Assembly: GCF_017353515.1 (NCBI RefSeq)
Contig: NZ_JAFMPY010000007.1
Span: forward strand, 124,001-188,000
Reading direction: 5' to 3'
DNA from: Jiella sonneratiae
GTDB lineage: Bacteria > Pseudomonadota > Alphaproteobacteria > Rhizobiales > Rhizobiaceae
Length of the DNA stretch: 64,000 nt
The position numbers and the translations under genes were made by a program. The notes under the pieces are model-generated. The model made no database searches. It saw only the letters and a list, made by a program, of their open reading frames with translations, and was not told the origin of the DNA. Of this stretch, positions 26,537 through 34,986 are shown piece after piece (within the stretch, counting starts at the first letter, position 1; each line of letters starts with the position of its first letter).

Positions 26537-26731
26537 ATGAGCGAACGCCAGAAGGACGGGCAGCCCGATCCCAAACTCCTCGAGCTTTTGGTCTGTCCGC
26601 TGACCAAGAAGCCGCTCCTTTACGACCGCGAGCGGAACGAGCTGGTGTCGCAGGCCGCGCGGCTCGCCTTCCCGATCCGCGACGGCATTCCGATCATGCT
26701 GCCGTCCGAGGCCCGCGAGATCGAGGATTGA
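26537..26731 (+). CDS. Trm112 family protein
   Basis: A 64-residue Trm112/UPF0434 protein. The pattern [16 protein letters not shown], then [20 protein letters not shown], is typical of bacterial members, which support methyltransferases; the second Cys pair of eukaryotic Trm112 is absent as usual. The chosen start is the ATG at 26537; the longer upstream frame is Arg/Gly-rich. It ends the ybbN-lonN run. Confidence 0.88.
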   Translation: MSERQKDGQPDPKLLELLVCPLTKKPLLYDRERNELVSQAARLAFPIRDGIPIMLPSEAREIED

Positions 26732-26753
26732 TCGCAAGCGCGTCGCGGCGGCC

Positions 26754-27446
26754 TCAGCCGCGCGACCAGATCCCTGCCCCGGCGAGGGGCGGCTTGCGCC
26801 GGACGTCGAACCATTGCGGCCGAAGGTTCAGGGCCGCGGCGAAGACCACCAGATAGAGATAGCCGGCAAGTTCGAGGGTCTCCTCGAGCGAGGCGAAGCG
26901 GCTCTTTTCCATGATCTCCGCACAAACGAGGATGGCGAAGGCGGTTCCGCCCGGCACCGCCCAGAAGAAGTTGAGATCGCGCAGCCGCCGCGCCAGCGGC
27001 TCGCGGCGCAGCGCCGCGAGGCCGACGACCACCGCGACGGCGAGGATCCGCGTCACCTCGTTGCCCGTCTCGCTCAGGCAGACGCCGCCGTCGTAGAAGT
27101 GGCTGGTGCAGCCGGGCGTCTCGCGGATGACCGCGAGAAGGCAGCCGAGCGCCAGCGCCAGGGCGCCATAGAAAAGTTCGTAGTCGAGCCGCAGCGCGGC
27201 GACGAGGAACATCAGGCCGGCAAGGCCGACCACCACCATCTGGACGAGTTCGATCGGGCCGTTTTCGCGGAACACTGCGGTGGCGGGGAACAACGCCTCG
27301 CAGAACAGGCTGGCGGCGAAGGCGGCGGCGATGCTGGCGAGCGCCAGCGCCCCGCAGGCGGCGGCTTCCTTCGCCGTCCGGCGAAGCACCGCGACGCGGA
27401 AGGCCTCGGCGAAAAACGGGCCGGCCGCGTGAACGACGTGTGGCAT
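26754..27446 (-). CDS. Hypothetical multi-spanning membrane protein
   Basis: A 230-residue integral membrane protein with about six hydrophobic segments (roughly 30-50, 65-83, 92-106, 132-145, 160-175 and 190-206). A short loop between the third and fourth carries two cysteines (CTSHFYDGGVCL). I do not recognise the family. It is convergent with the Trm112 gene (22 bases apart) and monocistronic. The codon use is that of the host chromosome. Confidence 0.75.
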   Translation of the reverse strand: MPHVVHAAGPFFAEAFRVAVLRRTAKEAAACGALALASIAAAFAASLFCEALFPATAVFRENGPIELVQMVVVGLAGLMFLVAALRLDYELFYGALALALGCLLAVIRETPGCTSHFYDGGVCLSETGNEVTRILAVAVVVGLAALRREPLARRLRDLNFFWAVPGGTAFAILVCAEIMEKSRFASLEETLELAGYLYLVVFAAALNLRPQWFDVRRKPPLAGAGIWSRG

Positions 27447-27696
27447 GCCTTCTCCCTGTCCGGATTCGTCCGGAAGGACGAGGTGGTAAGGCAGCCTTCA
27501 TGACATTTCGGTGACGTCTCCGGCAAGCGCCGCAGAGGCGGTTTCGGCAAGGCGGGACGGGCCGTTTTCCCTTTACCTAGAGGAACTTGGCAGTGGCGGC
27601 GAGAGGTGCCGGGAAGCCGCCGGGAGGGGGCCGGGCCCCCGTCGCCTCCTTTGCGGGGCGGCTCGTTGAAGCAGCCTCGGCCGGTCTGCGCCCGCC

Positions 27697-28194
27697 TCAG
27701 GGCGTCAGCAGGCGGGTCTTTTCGTTGAGGAAGATTCTTCGGCAAATCTCACCGAAGGAATTGTCGACGACGAGCGAGGCGATAGGGTCGTTCAGCAGGT
27801 CCTTGCTGCTGAACATCGACAGGCACTGGGCGCGCCACAGCGCGTAGCGCTCCGGCTCCGCCCGCATGTCCGCGGCCTTGAAATAGGCGAGGAAGAGGGC
27901 GGCCGAAAACACCATGGCGCAGATCGGAATGACGGCGCCCTTGGACCGGTCGATCCCGAACAGATAGGTGACGAGGCCGCCGATCAGGCTGAGGGCGGCG
28001 GCGATCACCTGGCCGGCGACGCCGACCCGGCTCAGCCCGCCGATGAAGCCGGCGGTCGAGGCGACGAGCGCGATCGCCGCGAGGAGGGCGAAGACCGTCA
28101 GCCTTTCGGCGCTGGCGACGAAGCCGAGAACGAGGATCCACGATAGCAGCGTCACTGCGGCCGCCACCAGCAGCCAGTAGGGGACGACGCTCAC
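27697..28194 (-). CDS. Hypothetical membrane protein with four predicted helices
   Basis: A 165-residue protein: four hydrophobic helices in the first about 115 residues (YWLLVAAAVTLLSWILVLGF is the first), then a soluble tail of about 50 residues with one Cys in AQCLSMFSSKD and one in GEICRRIFLNEK. The start is a GTG overlapping the stop of the upstream secreted-protein gene (GTGA), so the two are co-translated. No family recognised. The C-terminal tail could interact with the small partner protein. Confidence 0.7.
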   Translation of the reverse strand: MSVVPYWLLVAAAVTLLSWILVLGFVASAERLTVFALLAAIALVASTAGFIGGLSRVGVAGQVIAAALSLIGGLVTYLFGIDRSKGAVIPICAMVFSAALFLAYFKAADMRAEPERYALWRAQCLSMFSSKDLLNDPIASLVVDNSFGEICRRIFLNEKTRLLTP

Positions 28195-28559
28195 GTCTGG
28201 TTGCCCGGCAGAAGGAAGCTGTTGTTCTCCATCGACCTGTCGAAATCGAAGGGAACCATGGTCGTGGTCTGCCCTTCCCTGACCCCGCCGGAACTGCCGC
28301 AGAGCGAGCTGAGAAACCTCGCGAGCCGACCGTTGAGAAGGAGCGAGCAGTCGCCCGCGCCGCTGCCGGTGGCCGGGGCGAGGTTGGCGGTGCCGCCCTC
28401 CGCGGCTGGCGGGGGCTCGGGCGAGGCGTCGCTGCGGGAATTGGCGGCCGGGGGGACGCCGATCGCCGCCGGTCCCTGGGCATGACCGAGGGTACCGGCC
28501 GCCGCCGTCACGAGCGCCGTGGAGATGCTGAGGCCGATCGCCTTGCGCCGAAACCGCAT
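28191..28559 (-). CDS. Hypothetical small exported protein
   Basis: A 122-residue protein beginning with a signal peptide (MRFRRKAIGLSIS, a hydrophobic stretch, cleavage near GHAQG). The mature part is Pro/Ala/Gly-rich to about residue 70 and then has CSLLLNGRLARFLSSLCG with two cysteines about 16 apart and FDFDRSMENNSFLLPG. The ATG at 28559 follows AAGGAAGGCGTC. It is coupled to the downstream four-helix membrane protein. The function is unknown. Confidence 0.68.
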   Translation of the reverse strand: MRFRRKAIGLSISTALVTAAAGTLGHAQGPAAIGVPPAANSRSDASPEPPPAAEGGTANLAPATGSGAGDCSLLLNGRLARFLSSLCGSSGGVREGQTTTMVPFDFDRSMENNSFLLPGNQT

Positions 28560-28678
28560 GACGCCTTCCTTCCGTTCCGGAAGCCGCCAGAATAGGTCGG
28601 AACCGCGGCGCGTGCAATCCACGGCTGAAGAACGATCAACTGCCGAAAGGCGCGGCGTTTCGGCCGCGCCCGGCAAAT

Positions 28679-30586
28679 TTACTCGGCGGCCATGGTGGCG
28701 TCGTGCTCCTCGGTCAGCGCCAGCCAGTCCTCCTCGCAGGATTCGAGCGTCCTCGCCGCATCGGAGCGCTGCTTGGCGAGGTCCGCAGCTCGCGCCGGCT
28801 CCTTGCCGTAGAGCGCCGGATCGGCGAGCTTCTGGTCGAGGTCGCCGATGGTCTTCTGCAGCCGCGAGATCTGGATCTCGAGCTGGCTGATCTTCTTCTT
28901 GAGCGGCTTCAGCGCCTCGCGGCGCTCAGCCGCCTGCCGGCGCTGGTCGACCTTCGAGACGGCAAGCGGCGGCTCCGCCTCGCCTTCACCGGCCACTGCC
29001 GCCGCGCCGCCACCCGACCTGACGCCCGACAGGATCAGCTTCTTGTAGTCGTCGAGGTCGCCGTCGTAGCGCGACACGGTTCCCTCGCCGACGATCCACA
29101 GCCGGTCCATGGTCGCCTCGACCATGTGCCTGTCGTGGCTGATCAGGATGACGGCGCCCGGATAGTCGTTCAGCGCGTGGACGAGGCTCTCGCGCGCCTC
29201 GATGTCGAGATGGTTGGTCGGTTCGTCGAGGATCAGCAGGTTGGGGGCGTCGAGCGTCGCGAGGCCCATCAAGAGCCGCGCCTTCTCGCCGCCGGAGAGA
29301 TTGTCGGCCGGGGTGTCCATCTTCACCGTCGGCAGGCCCATCTGCGCCACCTTGGCGCGCACCTTCGCCTCGGGCGCGTCGGGCATCATCCGCCTGACGT
29401 GCTGGACGGCGCTCTCGGCGGGTCTGAGGTCGTCGATCTGGTGCTGGGCGAAGAAGGCGATCTTCAGCCCCGGCGCGCGGGTGACGCTGCCCGCCTGTTC
29501 CGCCAGCCGCCCGGCGAGCAGCTTGGCGAAGGTCGACTTGCCGTTGCCGTTCTGGCCGAGCAGCGCGATGCGGTCGTCGGTGTCGATGCGCACGTCGAGA
29601 TGTTTGAGGATCGGCTGGCCCGGCTGGTAGCCGACCGCGACCTTCTCCATCGCGATGATCGGCGAGGCGGGCTGCTTTTCCGGCGCGGAGAACACGAAGG
29701 GGGTGACGCTCTCTTCGACGACGGCCTGGAGCGGGCGCATCTTCTCGAGCGCCTTCAGCCGCGACTGCGCCTGCCGCGCCTTGGTCGCCTTCGCCCGGAA
29801 GCGCTCGACGAAGGCCTCCATGTGCTTGCGCTTGTCCTCCTGCTTGGCGATCTGCTTGTTGAGCAGCTCGATCTTCTCGGCCCGCTGGCGTTCGAACTGG
29901 TCGTAGTCGCCGCGATAGAAGGTCAGCTTCTTCTGGTCGAGATGGACGATGGAGGAGACCGCGTTGTTGAGCACGTCGCGGTCGTGGGAGATGACGAGGA
30001 CCGTGTAGGGATAGCGCTGGACGAAATTCTCCAGCCACAGCGTGCCCTCGAGGTCGAGATAGTTGGTCGGCTCGTCGAGGAGCAGCAGGTCCGGCCGCGA
30101 GAACAGGACCGCGGCGAGCGCGACGCGCATCCGCCAGCCGCCGGAAAACGACGAGGCGGGCCGCTGCTGCGCGGCCATGTCGAAGCCGAGGCCCGATAGG
30201 ATCGCCGAGGCCCGCGCCTCGGCCGAATGCGCCTCGATGTCCGCGAGGCGGGTGTGGATGTCGCCGATCCTCAAGGGATCGCTCGCAGTCTCGGCCTCGT
30301 CGAGCAGTGCGAGGCGCTCGGTGTCGGCCTTCAGCACGATCTCTATCAGCGCCTCTTCGGTGCCCGGCGCCTCCTGCGCGACCTGGCCGAGGCGGGTGTT
30401 CTTTGGAAACGACACCGATCCGGTCTCGGGGGCGAGGTCGCCGGTGATGACGCGGAACAGCGTCGACTTGCCGGCGCCGTTGCGCCCGACGAGCCCCGCC
30501 TTGGTGCCCGTCGGCAGGGTGAGGCTCGCATGGTCGATGAGCAGGCGCCCGGCAACGCGCGCGGTAAGATCGGTGATCTGAAGCAT
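28679..30586 (-). CDS. ABC-F family ATP-binding protein
   Basis: A 635-residue soluble ABC-F protein with two ATPase domains and no membrane segment. First domain: Walker A GRNGAGKST (34-42), FSGGWRMR, DEPTNYLD. Then the charged linker that reaches the ribosomal P-site (KQEDKRKHMEAFVERFRAKA), second Walker A GQNGNGKST, LSGGEKARL, DEPTNHLD. The C-terminal tail is a coiled coil (KPLKKKISQLEIQISRLQKT), as in Uup/YheS-type proteins. ABC-F proteins act on stalled ribosomes. Monocistronic, with two palindromic repeats upstream. Confidence 0.94.
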   Translation of the reverse strand: MLQITDLTARVAGRLLIDHASLTLPTGTKAGLVGRNGAGKSTLFRVITGDLAPETGSVSFPKNTRLGQVAQEAPGTEEALIEIVLKADTERLALLDEAETASDPLRIGDIHTRLADIEAHSAEARASAILSGLGFDMAAQQRPASSFSGGWRMRVALAAVLFSRPDLLLLDEPTNYLDLEGTLWLENFVQRYPYTVLVISHDRDVLNNAVSSIVHLDQKKLTFYRGDYDQFERQRAEKIELLNKQIAKQEDKRKHMEAFVERFRAKATKARQAQSRLKALEKMRPLQAVVEESVTPFVFSAPEKQPASPIIAMEKVAVGYQPGQPILKHLDVRIDTDDRIALLGQNGNGKSTFAKLLAGRLAEQAGSVTRAPGLKIAFFAQHQIDDLRPAESAVQHVRRMMPDAPEAKVRAKVAQMGLPTVKMDTPADNLSGGEKARLLMGLATLDAPNLLILDEPTNHLDIEARESLVHALNDYPGAVILISHDRHMVEATMDRLWIVGEGTVSRYDGDLDDYKKLILSGVRSGGGAAAVAGEGEAEPPLAVSKVDQRRQAAERREALKPLKKKISQLEIQISRLQKTIGDLDQKLADPALYGKEPARAADLAKQRSDAARTLESCEEDWLALTEEHDATMAAE

Positions 30587-30628
30587 GGGCGCCTTTTGCC
30601 ACGCGGCGCGGGCCGGCGAAAGGGGGAT

Positions 30629-30704
30629 CTAGTGGTCCGATTCCGACATTTGGTACTGCCTTATGGAGACCGCGCAGCAAATGTCGGAATCGAAAGACCA
30701 CTAG
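30629..30704. repeat. Long palindromic repeat, copy 1
   Basis: Arms 30629-30652 (CTAGTGGTC then GATTCCGACATTTG) and 30678-30704 (inverse, with three extra bases) give a stem of over 20 bp around a 25-base loop. The ends are CTAGTGG/CCACTAG. It lies 43 bases upstream of the ABC-F start on the opposite side of its promoter. Confidence 0.75.
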
Positions 30705-30717
30705 CCAAGATTATGAT

Positions 30718-30797
30718 CCTAGGGGATTTTTCGAATTTGACATTTGATACGACGCCTCACCGGATCGGGATTCAAATGTCAAATTCAATCCACTAGG
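30718..30797. repeat. Long palindromic repeat, copy 2
   Basis: GAATTTGACATTTGA (30733-30747) pairs perfectly with TCAAATGTCAAATTC (30772-30786). The outer parts CCTAGGGGATT and AATCCACTAGG extend the stem with one mismatch. Ends and the GACATTTG core match copy 1, so both are diverged copies of the same element, 13 bases apart. Confidence 0.75.
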
Positions 30798-31054
30798 CCG
30801 GCTGCGGCGGCGCTCTGCCATCACGGATGAATTCCCTGCGGCCGTGCAATCGCAAGTGAGGCAGACGACCGACTCAAGCTTCGCCCAAGCCCGCGGGATT
30901 TAACTTTCCCGATCGGGACGGTCGCTGCCTGAAATTCTTCGCCGCCGACCGCCCGGACAGAACGCCAGCTTCGATGTCTTCGCCGCTGCCCCGGCCGGGG
31001 CGGCCTTCTCGTCAACGTCCCTCGCATTCGCCCCGAATGCAGCAAAGGCTCGCC

Positions 31055-31765
31055 ATGCTCTCCGTCGTCTCCGTCGGCTCGCTCAAGACCTCCGGCTCCT
31101 CGACCCTCGCCCTCACGATCGCCAGCGTCGCCGCGGCGGCCGACATTCCGGTCCTCGTCGTCGACGCGGCCCGCGACGGCGACCTCTCGGCCTGGGCCGG
31201 CCGCGCCGGCCATCCGGCGCGGATCGCCGTCGAGCGCTGCCGCGACGAGGCGACGATGGAGCGGCTGGTGCGGGCGGCGCGCAAGCGCGGCGACCTCGTC
31301 GTCATCGACGCAGGCGACGAAGCCGCGACCATCCGGGGCGCCGCCCGCCTCGCCGACCGGGCGCTGATCCCGGTGCGTTTCTCGCCGGTCTCGGCGACCT
31401 ACGCCGTCGCGACGGAGCGGCTGCTCGCCGAGGATTTCGGCCGCGGCCGCCGCGGCCGCGACTGGTGCTTCGTCGCCAGCGCCGTCGCCACCATCCCGAG
31501 CCGCATCGCCCGCAGCGTCGAGGCGATCGTCGAGGCGAGCCCGGCGGCACGCCTTCCCATCGGTCTCGTCCAGCGCGCCGCCTACGAGGCGCCGTTCCTC
31601 TTCGGCGGAACCATCTTCACCCTCGAGGAAGAGGTCGCGCCGGGCCTCGACCGGGCCCGCGCGGAAGCTGCCAGCCTCGCCTTTGCCATCGGCATTCTCG
31701 GCCCCCGCGCCGCCGACCGGCCGGCGGCGGCAACCACCCATGCGCCGACCGCCGTCGCCGCCTGA
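31055..31765 (+). CDS. ParA/MinD-like P-loop protein with degenerate Walker A
   Basis: A 236-residue protein with the ParA/MinD fold order: a strand ending in a P-loop-like SLKTSGSST (about 9-17), the switch/Walker B VLVVDAARDGD, a second acidic strand LVVIDAGDEA and a late ALIPVRFSP. The first (signature) Lys of the deviant Walker A is present, but the second Lys of KGGxGKT is a Ser, so normal ATP hydrolysis is doubtful. The ATG at 31055 has AAAGG 6 bases upstream; longer starts exist at 31037 and 30974. No parB, minC or partition sites are near. Function unknown. Confidence 0.75.
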   Translation: MLSVVSVGSLKTSGSSTLALTIASVAAAADIPVLVVDAARDGDLSAWAGRAGHPARIAVERCRDEATMERLVRAARKRGDLVVIDAGDEAATIRGAARLADRALIPVRFSPVSATYAVATERLLAEDFGRGRRGRDWCFVASAVATIPSRIARSVEAIVEASPAARLPIGLVQRAAYEAPFLFGGTIFTLEEEVAPGLDRARAEAASLAFAIGILGPRAADRPAAATTHAPTAVAA

Positions 31766-31940
31766 CCCTTCCGCAACGATCGCCTGCATCGATCGCCCGA
31801 AACCGCGCCGCCGCGCCGCCCGAACCGGAAACGGCAGGGAGGCGCGGCTTCATTGTCGTTGCGCGCGGCGCCCTTCGAAAACAATGTGGAGCGGCTCGGC
31901 GGAAAGCTGAGGCGCCGTCTTCGACGCTTCGTCATTCGCC

Positions 31941-32297
31941 GGCCCGGTCCCTCCGGAATTCACGCATTTGTCGAGAGACCGTCGCAGCCAGCTCGCGTGC
32001 TGAGGCAGGCGGACTGAAATTCGCCGAAAACGTCGGAAATGCGCCATCCTCGGGCTTGTCCCGAGGATCTGCTGCCGGCTCAACGACAGAATCGTTGCAG
32101 TTTGACCTTCAACCGCGACGTGCCCAACGATCAACCCGCAGCAGATCCTCGGGACAAGCCCGAGGATGACGACGCGGTGATGTCGGCACTGAATATCATA
32201 CGCCTTGGCAAATCGTTGGGACTGAAGCCAGCATCCGCATCGAAAGATCCGGCGCGATGTGTGAATCCTGTAGGCCCCGTCCCTCCGAAATTCACGC
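31941..32297. repeat. Mosaic of intergenic repeats upstream of fadD
   Basis: The 729-base gap (31766-32494) holds no supported gene but several repeats. A 25-base direct repeat (GGCCC-G-TCCCTCC-AATTCACGC type) occurs at 31941-31965 and 32273-32297 with two mismatches. Between them, arms of about 32 bases at 32045-32078 and 32137-32168 (CATCCTCGGGCTTGTCCCGA core) are inverse copies. GTGAAT...ATTCAC (32261-32295) forms a smaller dyad, and a related GTGAATCCTATCGGCC piece follows at about 32358. The whole looks like a non-autonomous repeat cluster. Confidence 0.65.
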
Positions 32298-32494
32298 GAT
32301 GGACGTCGCCGGAGACGTGGACCGGCAAAGACCTTCCGGCGAAGTCATCCGGTATCCGTGAATCCTATCGGCCCCCGGCTTGGGTCTGCGCATCGAGGGC
32401 GACGAAAGCCCCTTCGCGCGATCGCCGCAGCAACGCGCGATCGGCTTGGCGCCGACTGACCTTTACGATAACGTCAAAATCGGGAGGAAGACGG

Positions 32495-34162
32495 ATGAAC
32501 AAGCCTTGGCTCGCGCACTATCCGCAAGGGGTGCCGGCGGAACTCGGCGCGATCGGCTACCGGTCGCTCGCCGATCTGCTCGACAATGCCTTTCGCAGCT
32601 TCGCCGAGAGGGACGCGCTGCATTTCATGGGGGCGCGCTTCAGCTATGCCCGCTTCGGAGCGCTGGCCCGCGATTTTGCCGCCTATCTGCAGACGCTCGG
32701 ATTGAAGAAGGGCGACCGCATCGCCCTGATGATGCCCAACGTGCCGCAATATCCGGTGGCGATCGCCGGCGCCGCCATGGCGGGCCTCACCATCGTCAAC
32801 GTCAATCCGCTCTATACGCCCGGCGAACTCGCCCATCAGCTGAAGGATTCCGGCGCACGGGCGATCGTCGTCCTCGAGAACATGGCGGCGACCCTCGCCG
32901 CCTGCCGCGACAAGACCGATGTGAAGCACGTCGTCGTCACCGGCGTCGGCGATCTCCTGCCCCTGGTGAAGGGGACGATCGTCAATCTCGTCCTGAAACA
33001 CGTGAAGAAGGCGGTGCCGGCCTACAGCCTGCCGGGTGCCGTCCGTTTCAACAAGGCGCTCTCGATCGGCCGGAAAAAGCAGGTGACCAAGGTCGACGTC
33101 GCGCCCGAGGACATCGCCGTCCTGCAGTATACCGGCGGCACGACGGGCGTCGCCAAGGGCGCGATGCTGACCCACCGCAACATCGTCGCCAATGTCCTGC
33201 AGTCGCAGATGTGGAACGCGCCGGCGCTGAACCGGCTTCCCCCCGGCGAACAGTCGGTGACCGTCTGCGCGCTGCCGATCTACCACATCTTCGGCTTCAC
33301 GGTGAATCTGATGCTCTCCGTGCGCAACGGCGGCGCGGCGATCCTCATCCCCAATCCGCGCGACATCCCGGCCCTTCTGAAGGCGATCAAGCCGTTCCGC
33401 TTCCATTCCTTTCCCGCCGTCAACACGCTCTACAACGCCATCGCGCTGCATCCCGACGCCAAGACCCTCGACTGGTCGTCGCTGAAGCTTGCCGTGGGCG
33501 GCGGCATGGCGGTGCAGGCGACCACCGCCGACCGGTGGAAGAAGCTGACCGGCATCTCGATCTGCGAGGGCTACGGCCTGTCGGAAACCTCTCCGTCCGC
33601 CTGCTGCAACGCCACCGACCGCTCCGACTACACCGGCACGATCGGCATGCCGCTGCCGTCGACCGAACTCGCCGTTCTCGACGAGGAGGGGCGGGCGCTC
33701 GGGCCGGGCGAGGTCGGCGAGATCGCGATCCGCGGCCCGCAGGTGATGGCCGGCTACTGGAACCGGCCGACGGAGACCGCCGCGGTGATGACGAAGGACG
33801 GCTTCTTCCGCACCGGCGACGTCGGGACGATGAGCCCCGACGGCGTGTTCCGGATCGTCGACCGCAAGAAGGACATGATCAACGTCTCGGGCTTCAACGT
33901 CTATCCGAACGAGATCGAGGAAGTGGTGACGCGCATTCCGGGTGTCGTCGAGGCCGCGGCGATCGCCGTCCCGGACGAGGCGTCCGGCGAGGCGGTGAAG
34001 CTCTTCGTGGTGCGCAACGACGAGCGGGTGGGGGAGGCGGAAATCCGCCGCTTCTGTCACGAGAACCTGACCGGCTACAAGCGCCCCCGGATCATCGAAT
34101 TTCGCGACGAACTGCCGAAATCGGCGGTCGGCAAGGTGCTGCGCCGGGAGCTGCGGAGCTGA
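32495..34162 (+). CDS. fadD: Long-chain fatty acid--CoA ligase (AMP-binding enzyme)
   Basis: A 555-residue acyl-adenylate-forming ligase that activates fatty acids to acyl-CoA. The AMP-binding P-loop YTGGTTGVAKGA is at 212-223. The adenine/gate region YGLSETSPS and the hinge with FFRTGDVGTMSPDGVFRIVDRKK follow, and the C-terminal lysine is in PKSAVGKVLRREL. The ATG at 32495 follows GGGAGGAAGACGG. Length and motif order fit FadD well. Monocistronic, behind the repeat-rich intergenic region. Confidence 0.92.
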   Translation: MNKPWLAHYPQGVPAELGAIGYRSLADLLDNAFRSFAERDALHFMGARFSYARFGALARDFAAYLQTLGLKKGDRIALMMPNVPQYPVAIAGAAMAGLTIVNVNPLYTPGELAHQLKDSGARAIVVLENMAATLAACRDKTDVKHVVVTGVGDLLPLVKGTIVNLVLKHVKKAVPAYSLPGAVRFNKALSIGRKKQVTKVDVAPEDIAVLQYTGGTTGVAKGAMLTHRNIVANVLQSQMWNAPALNRLPPGEQSVTVCALPIYHIFGFTVNLMLSVRNGGAAILIPNPRDIPALLKAIKPFRFHSFPAVNTLYNAIALHPDAKTLDWSSLKLAVGGGMAVQATTADRWKKLTGISICEGYGLSETSPSACCNATDRSDYTGTIGMPLPSTELAVLDEEGRALGPGEVGEIAIRGPQVMAGYWNRPTETAAVMTKDGFFRTGDVGTMSPDGVFRIVDRKKDMINVSGFNVYPNEIEEVVTRIPGVVEAAAIAVPDEASGEAVKLFVVRNDERVGEAEIRRFCHENLTGYKRPRIIEFRDELPKSAVGKVLRRELRS

Positions 34163-34213
34163 GCGGACGCGTCGGCGGCCCTGCTCGCCTGGATGAGACG
34201 CGCTTCGCCGGCT

Positions 34214-34981
34214 TCAACCGGCGGCCTGCTCCTTCTCCTTCGATTCCCGCGGCTCCCGTGGCTCTTTTGCTTCCTTCGGCGCCTTGCCGGCGCTGAAGTG
34301 CTCGTCGAGGGCGTAGCCGGCGCCGCGCACGGTGCGGATCGGATCGCGCTGGCGACCGCGGTTGATCGCCTTCCTCAGCCGTCCGACATGGACGTCCACC
34401 GTGCGCTCGTCGACATAGATGTCGCGGCCCCAGACCCCGTCGAGCAGTTGCTCGCGGGAGAACACCCGGCCGGGGGCCTGCATGAAGAATTCCAAAAGCC
34501 GGAACTCGGTCGGTCCGAGCTTGATCTCCCGGCCGGTCCGGCGCACGCGATGGGTCTCGCGGTCGAGGTCGATGTCGCCGGCCGAAAGATGCGTCGCGAT
34601 CTTCTCCGGCTTGGCGCGGCGGAGCATCGCCCGCACCCTTGCGACGAGCTCGGGCGTCGAGAACGGCTTGACGACGTAGTCGTCGGCCCCCACCGACAGG
34701 CCGCGCACGCGCTCCGATTCCTCGCCACGCGCCGTCAGCATGATGATCGGCAGCCGCTCGCTCGCCTCGCGCTGGCGCAGCCGTCGGCAAAGCTCGACGC
34801 CGGACAGCCCCGGCAGCATCCAGTCGAGGATGAGGAGGTCCGGCAGCTCCTCCTTGAGCCTGAGATCGGCCTCGTCGCCCCTGGCGATGACGTCGACCGT
34901 ATAGCCCTCCGCTTCGAGGTTGTAGCGCAGCAGGACGCCGAGCGCCTCCTCGTCCTCGACCACCGCGATGCGCGCGCCCAT
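34214..34981 (-). CDS. phoB: Phosphate regulon response regulator PhoB
   Basis: A 255-residue OmpR/PhoB-type regulator. The receiver domain has the acidic pair in VVEDEE, the phospho-acceptor Asp53 in LILDWMLPG and Lys105 in VVKPFSTPEL. The C-terminal winged helix ends with RTVDVHVGRLRKAIN. The last about 25 residues form a Lys/Glu/Pro-rich tail not usual for PhoB. It is the last gene of the pst operon, 5 bases after phoU, and activates genes with PHO boxes under phosphate limitation. Confidence 0.96.
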   Translation of the reverse strand: MGARIAVVEDEEALGVLLRYNLEAEGYTVDVIARGDEADLRLKEELPDLLILDWMLPGLSGVELCRRLRQREASERLPIIMLTARGEESERVRGLSVGADDYVVKPFSTPELVARVRAMLRRAKPEKIATHLSAGDIDLDRETHRVRRTGREIKLGPTEFRLLEFFMQAPGRVFSREQLLDGVWGRDIYVDERTVDVHVGRLRKAINRGRQRDPIRTVRGAGYALDEHFSAGKAPKEAKEPREPRESKEKEQAAG

Positions 34982-34986
34982 CGCGT

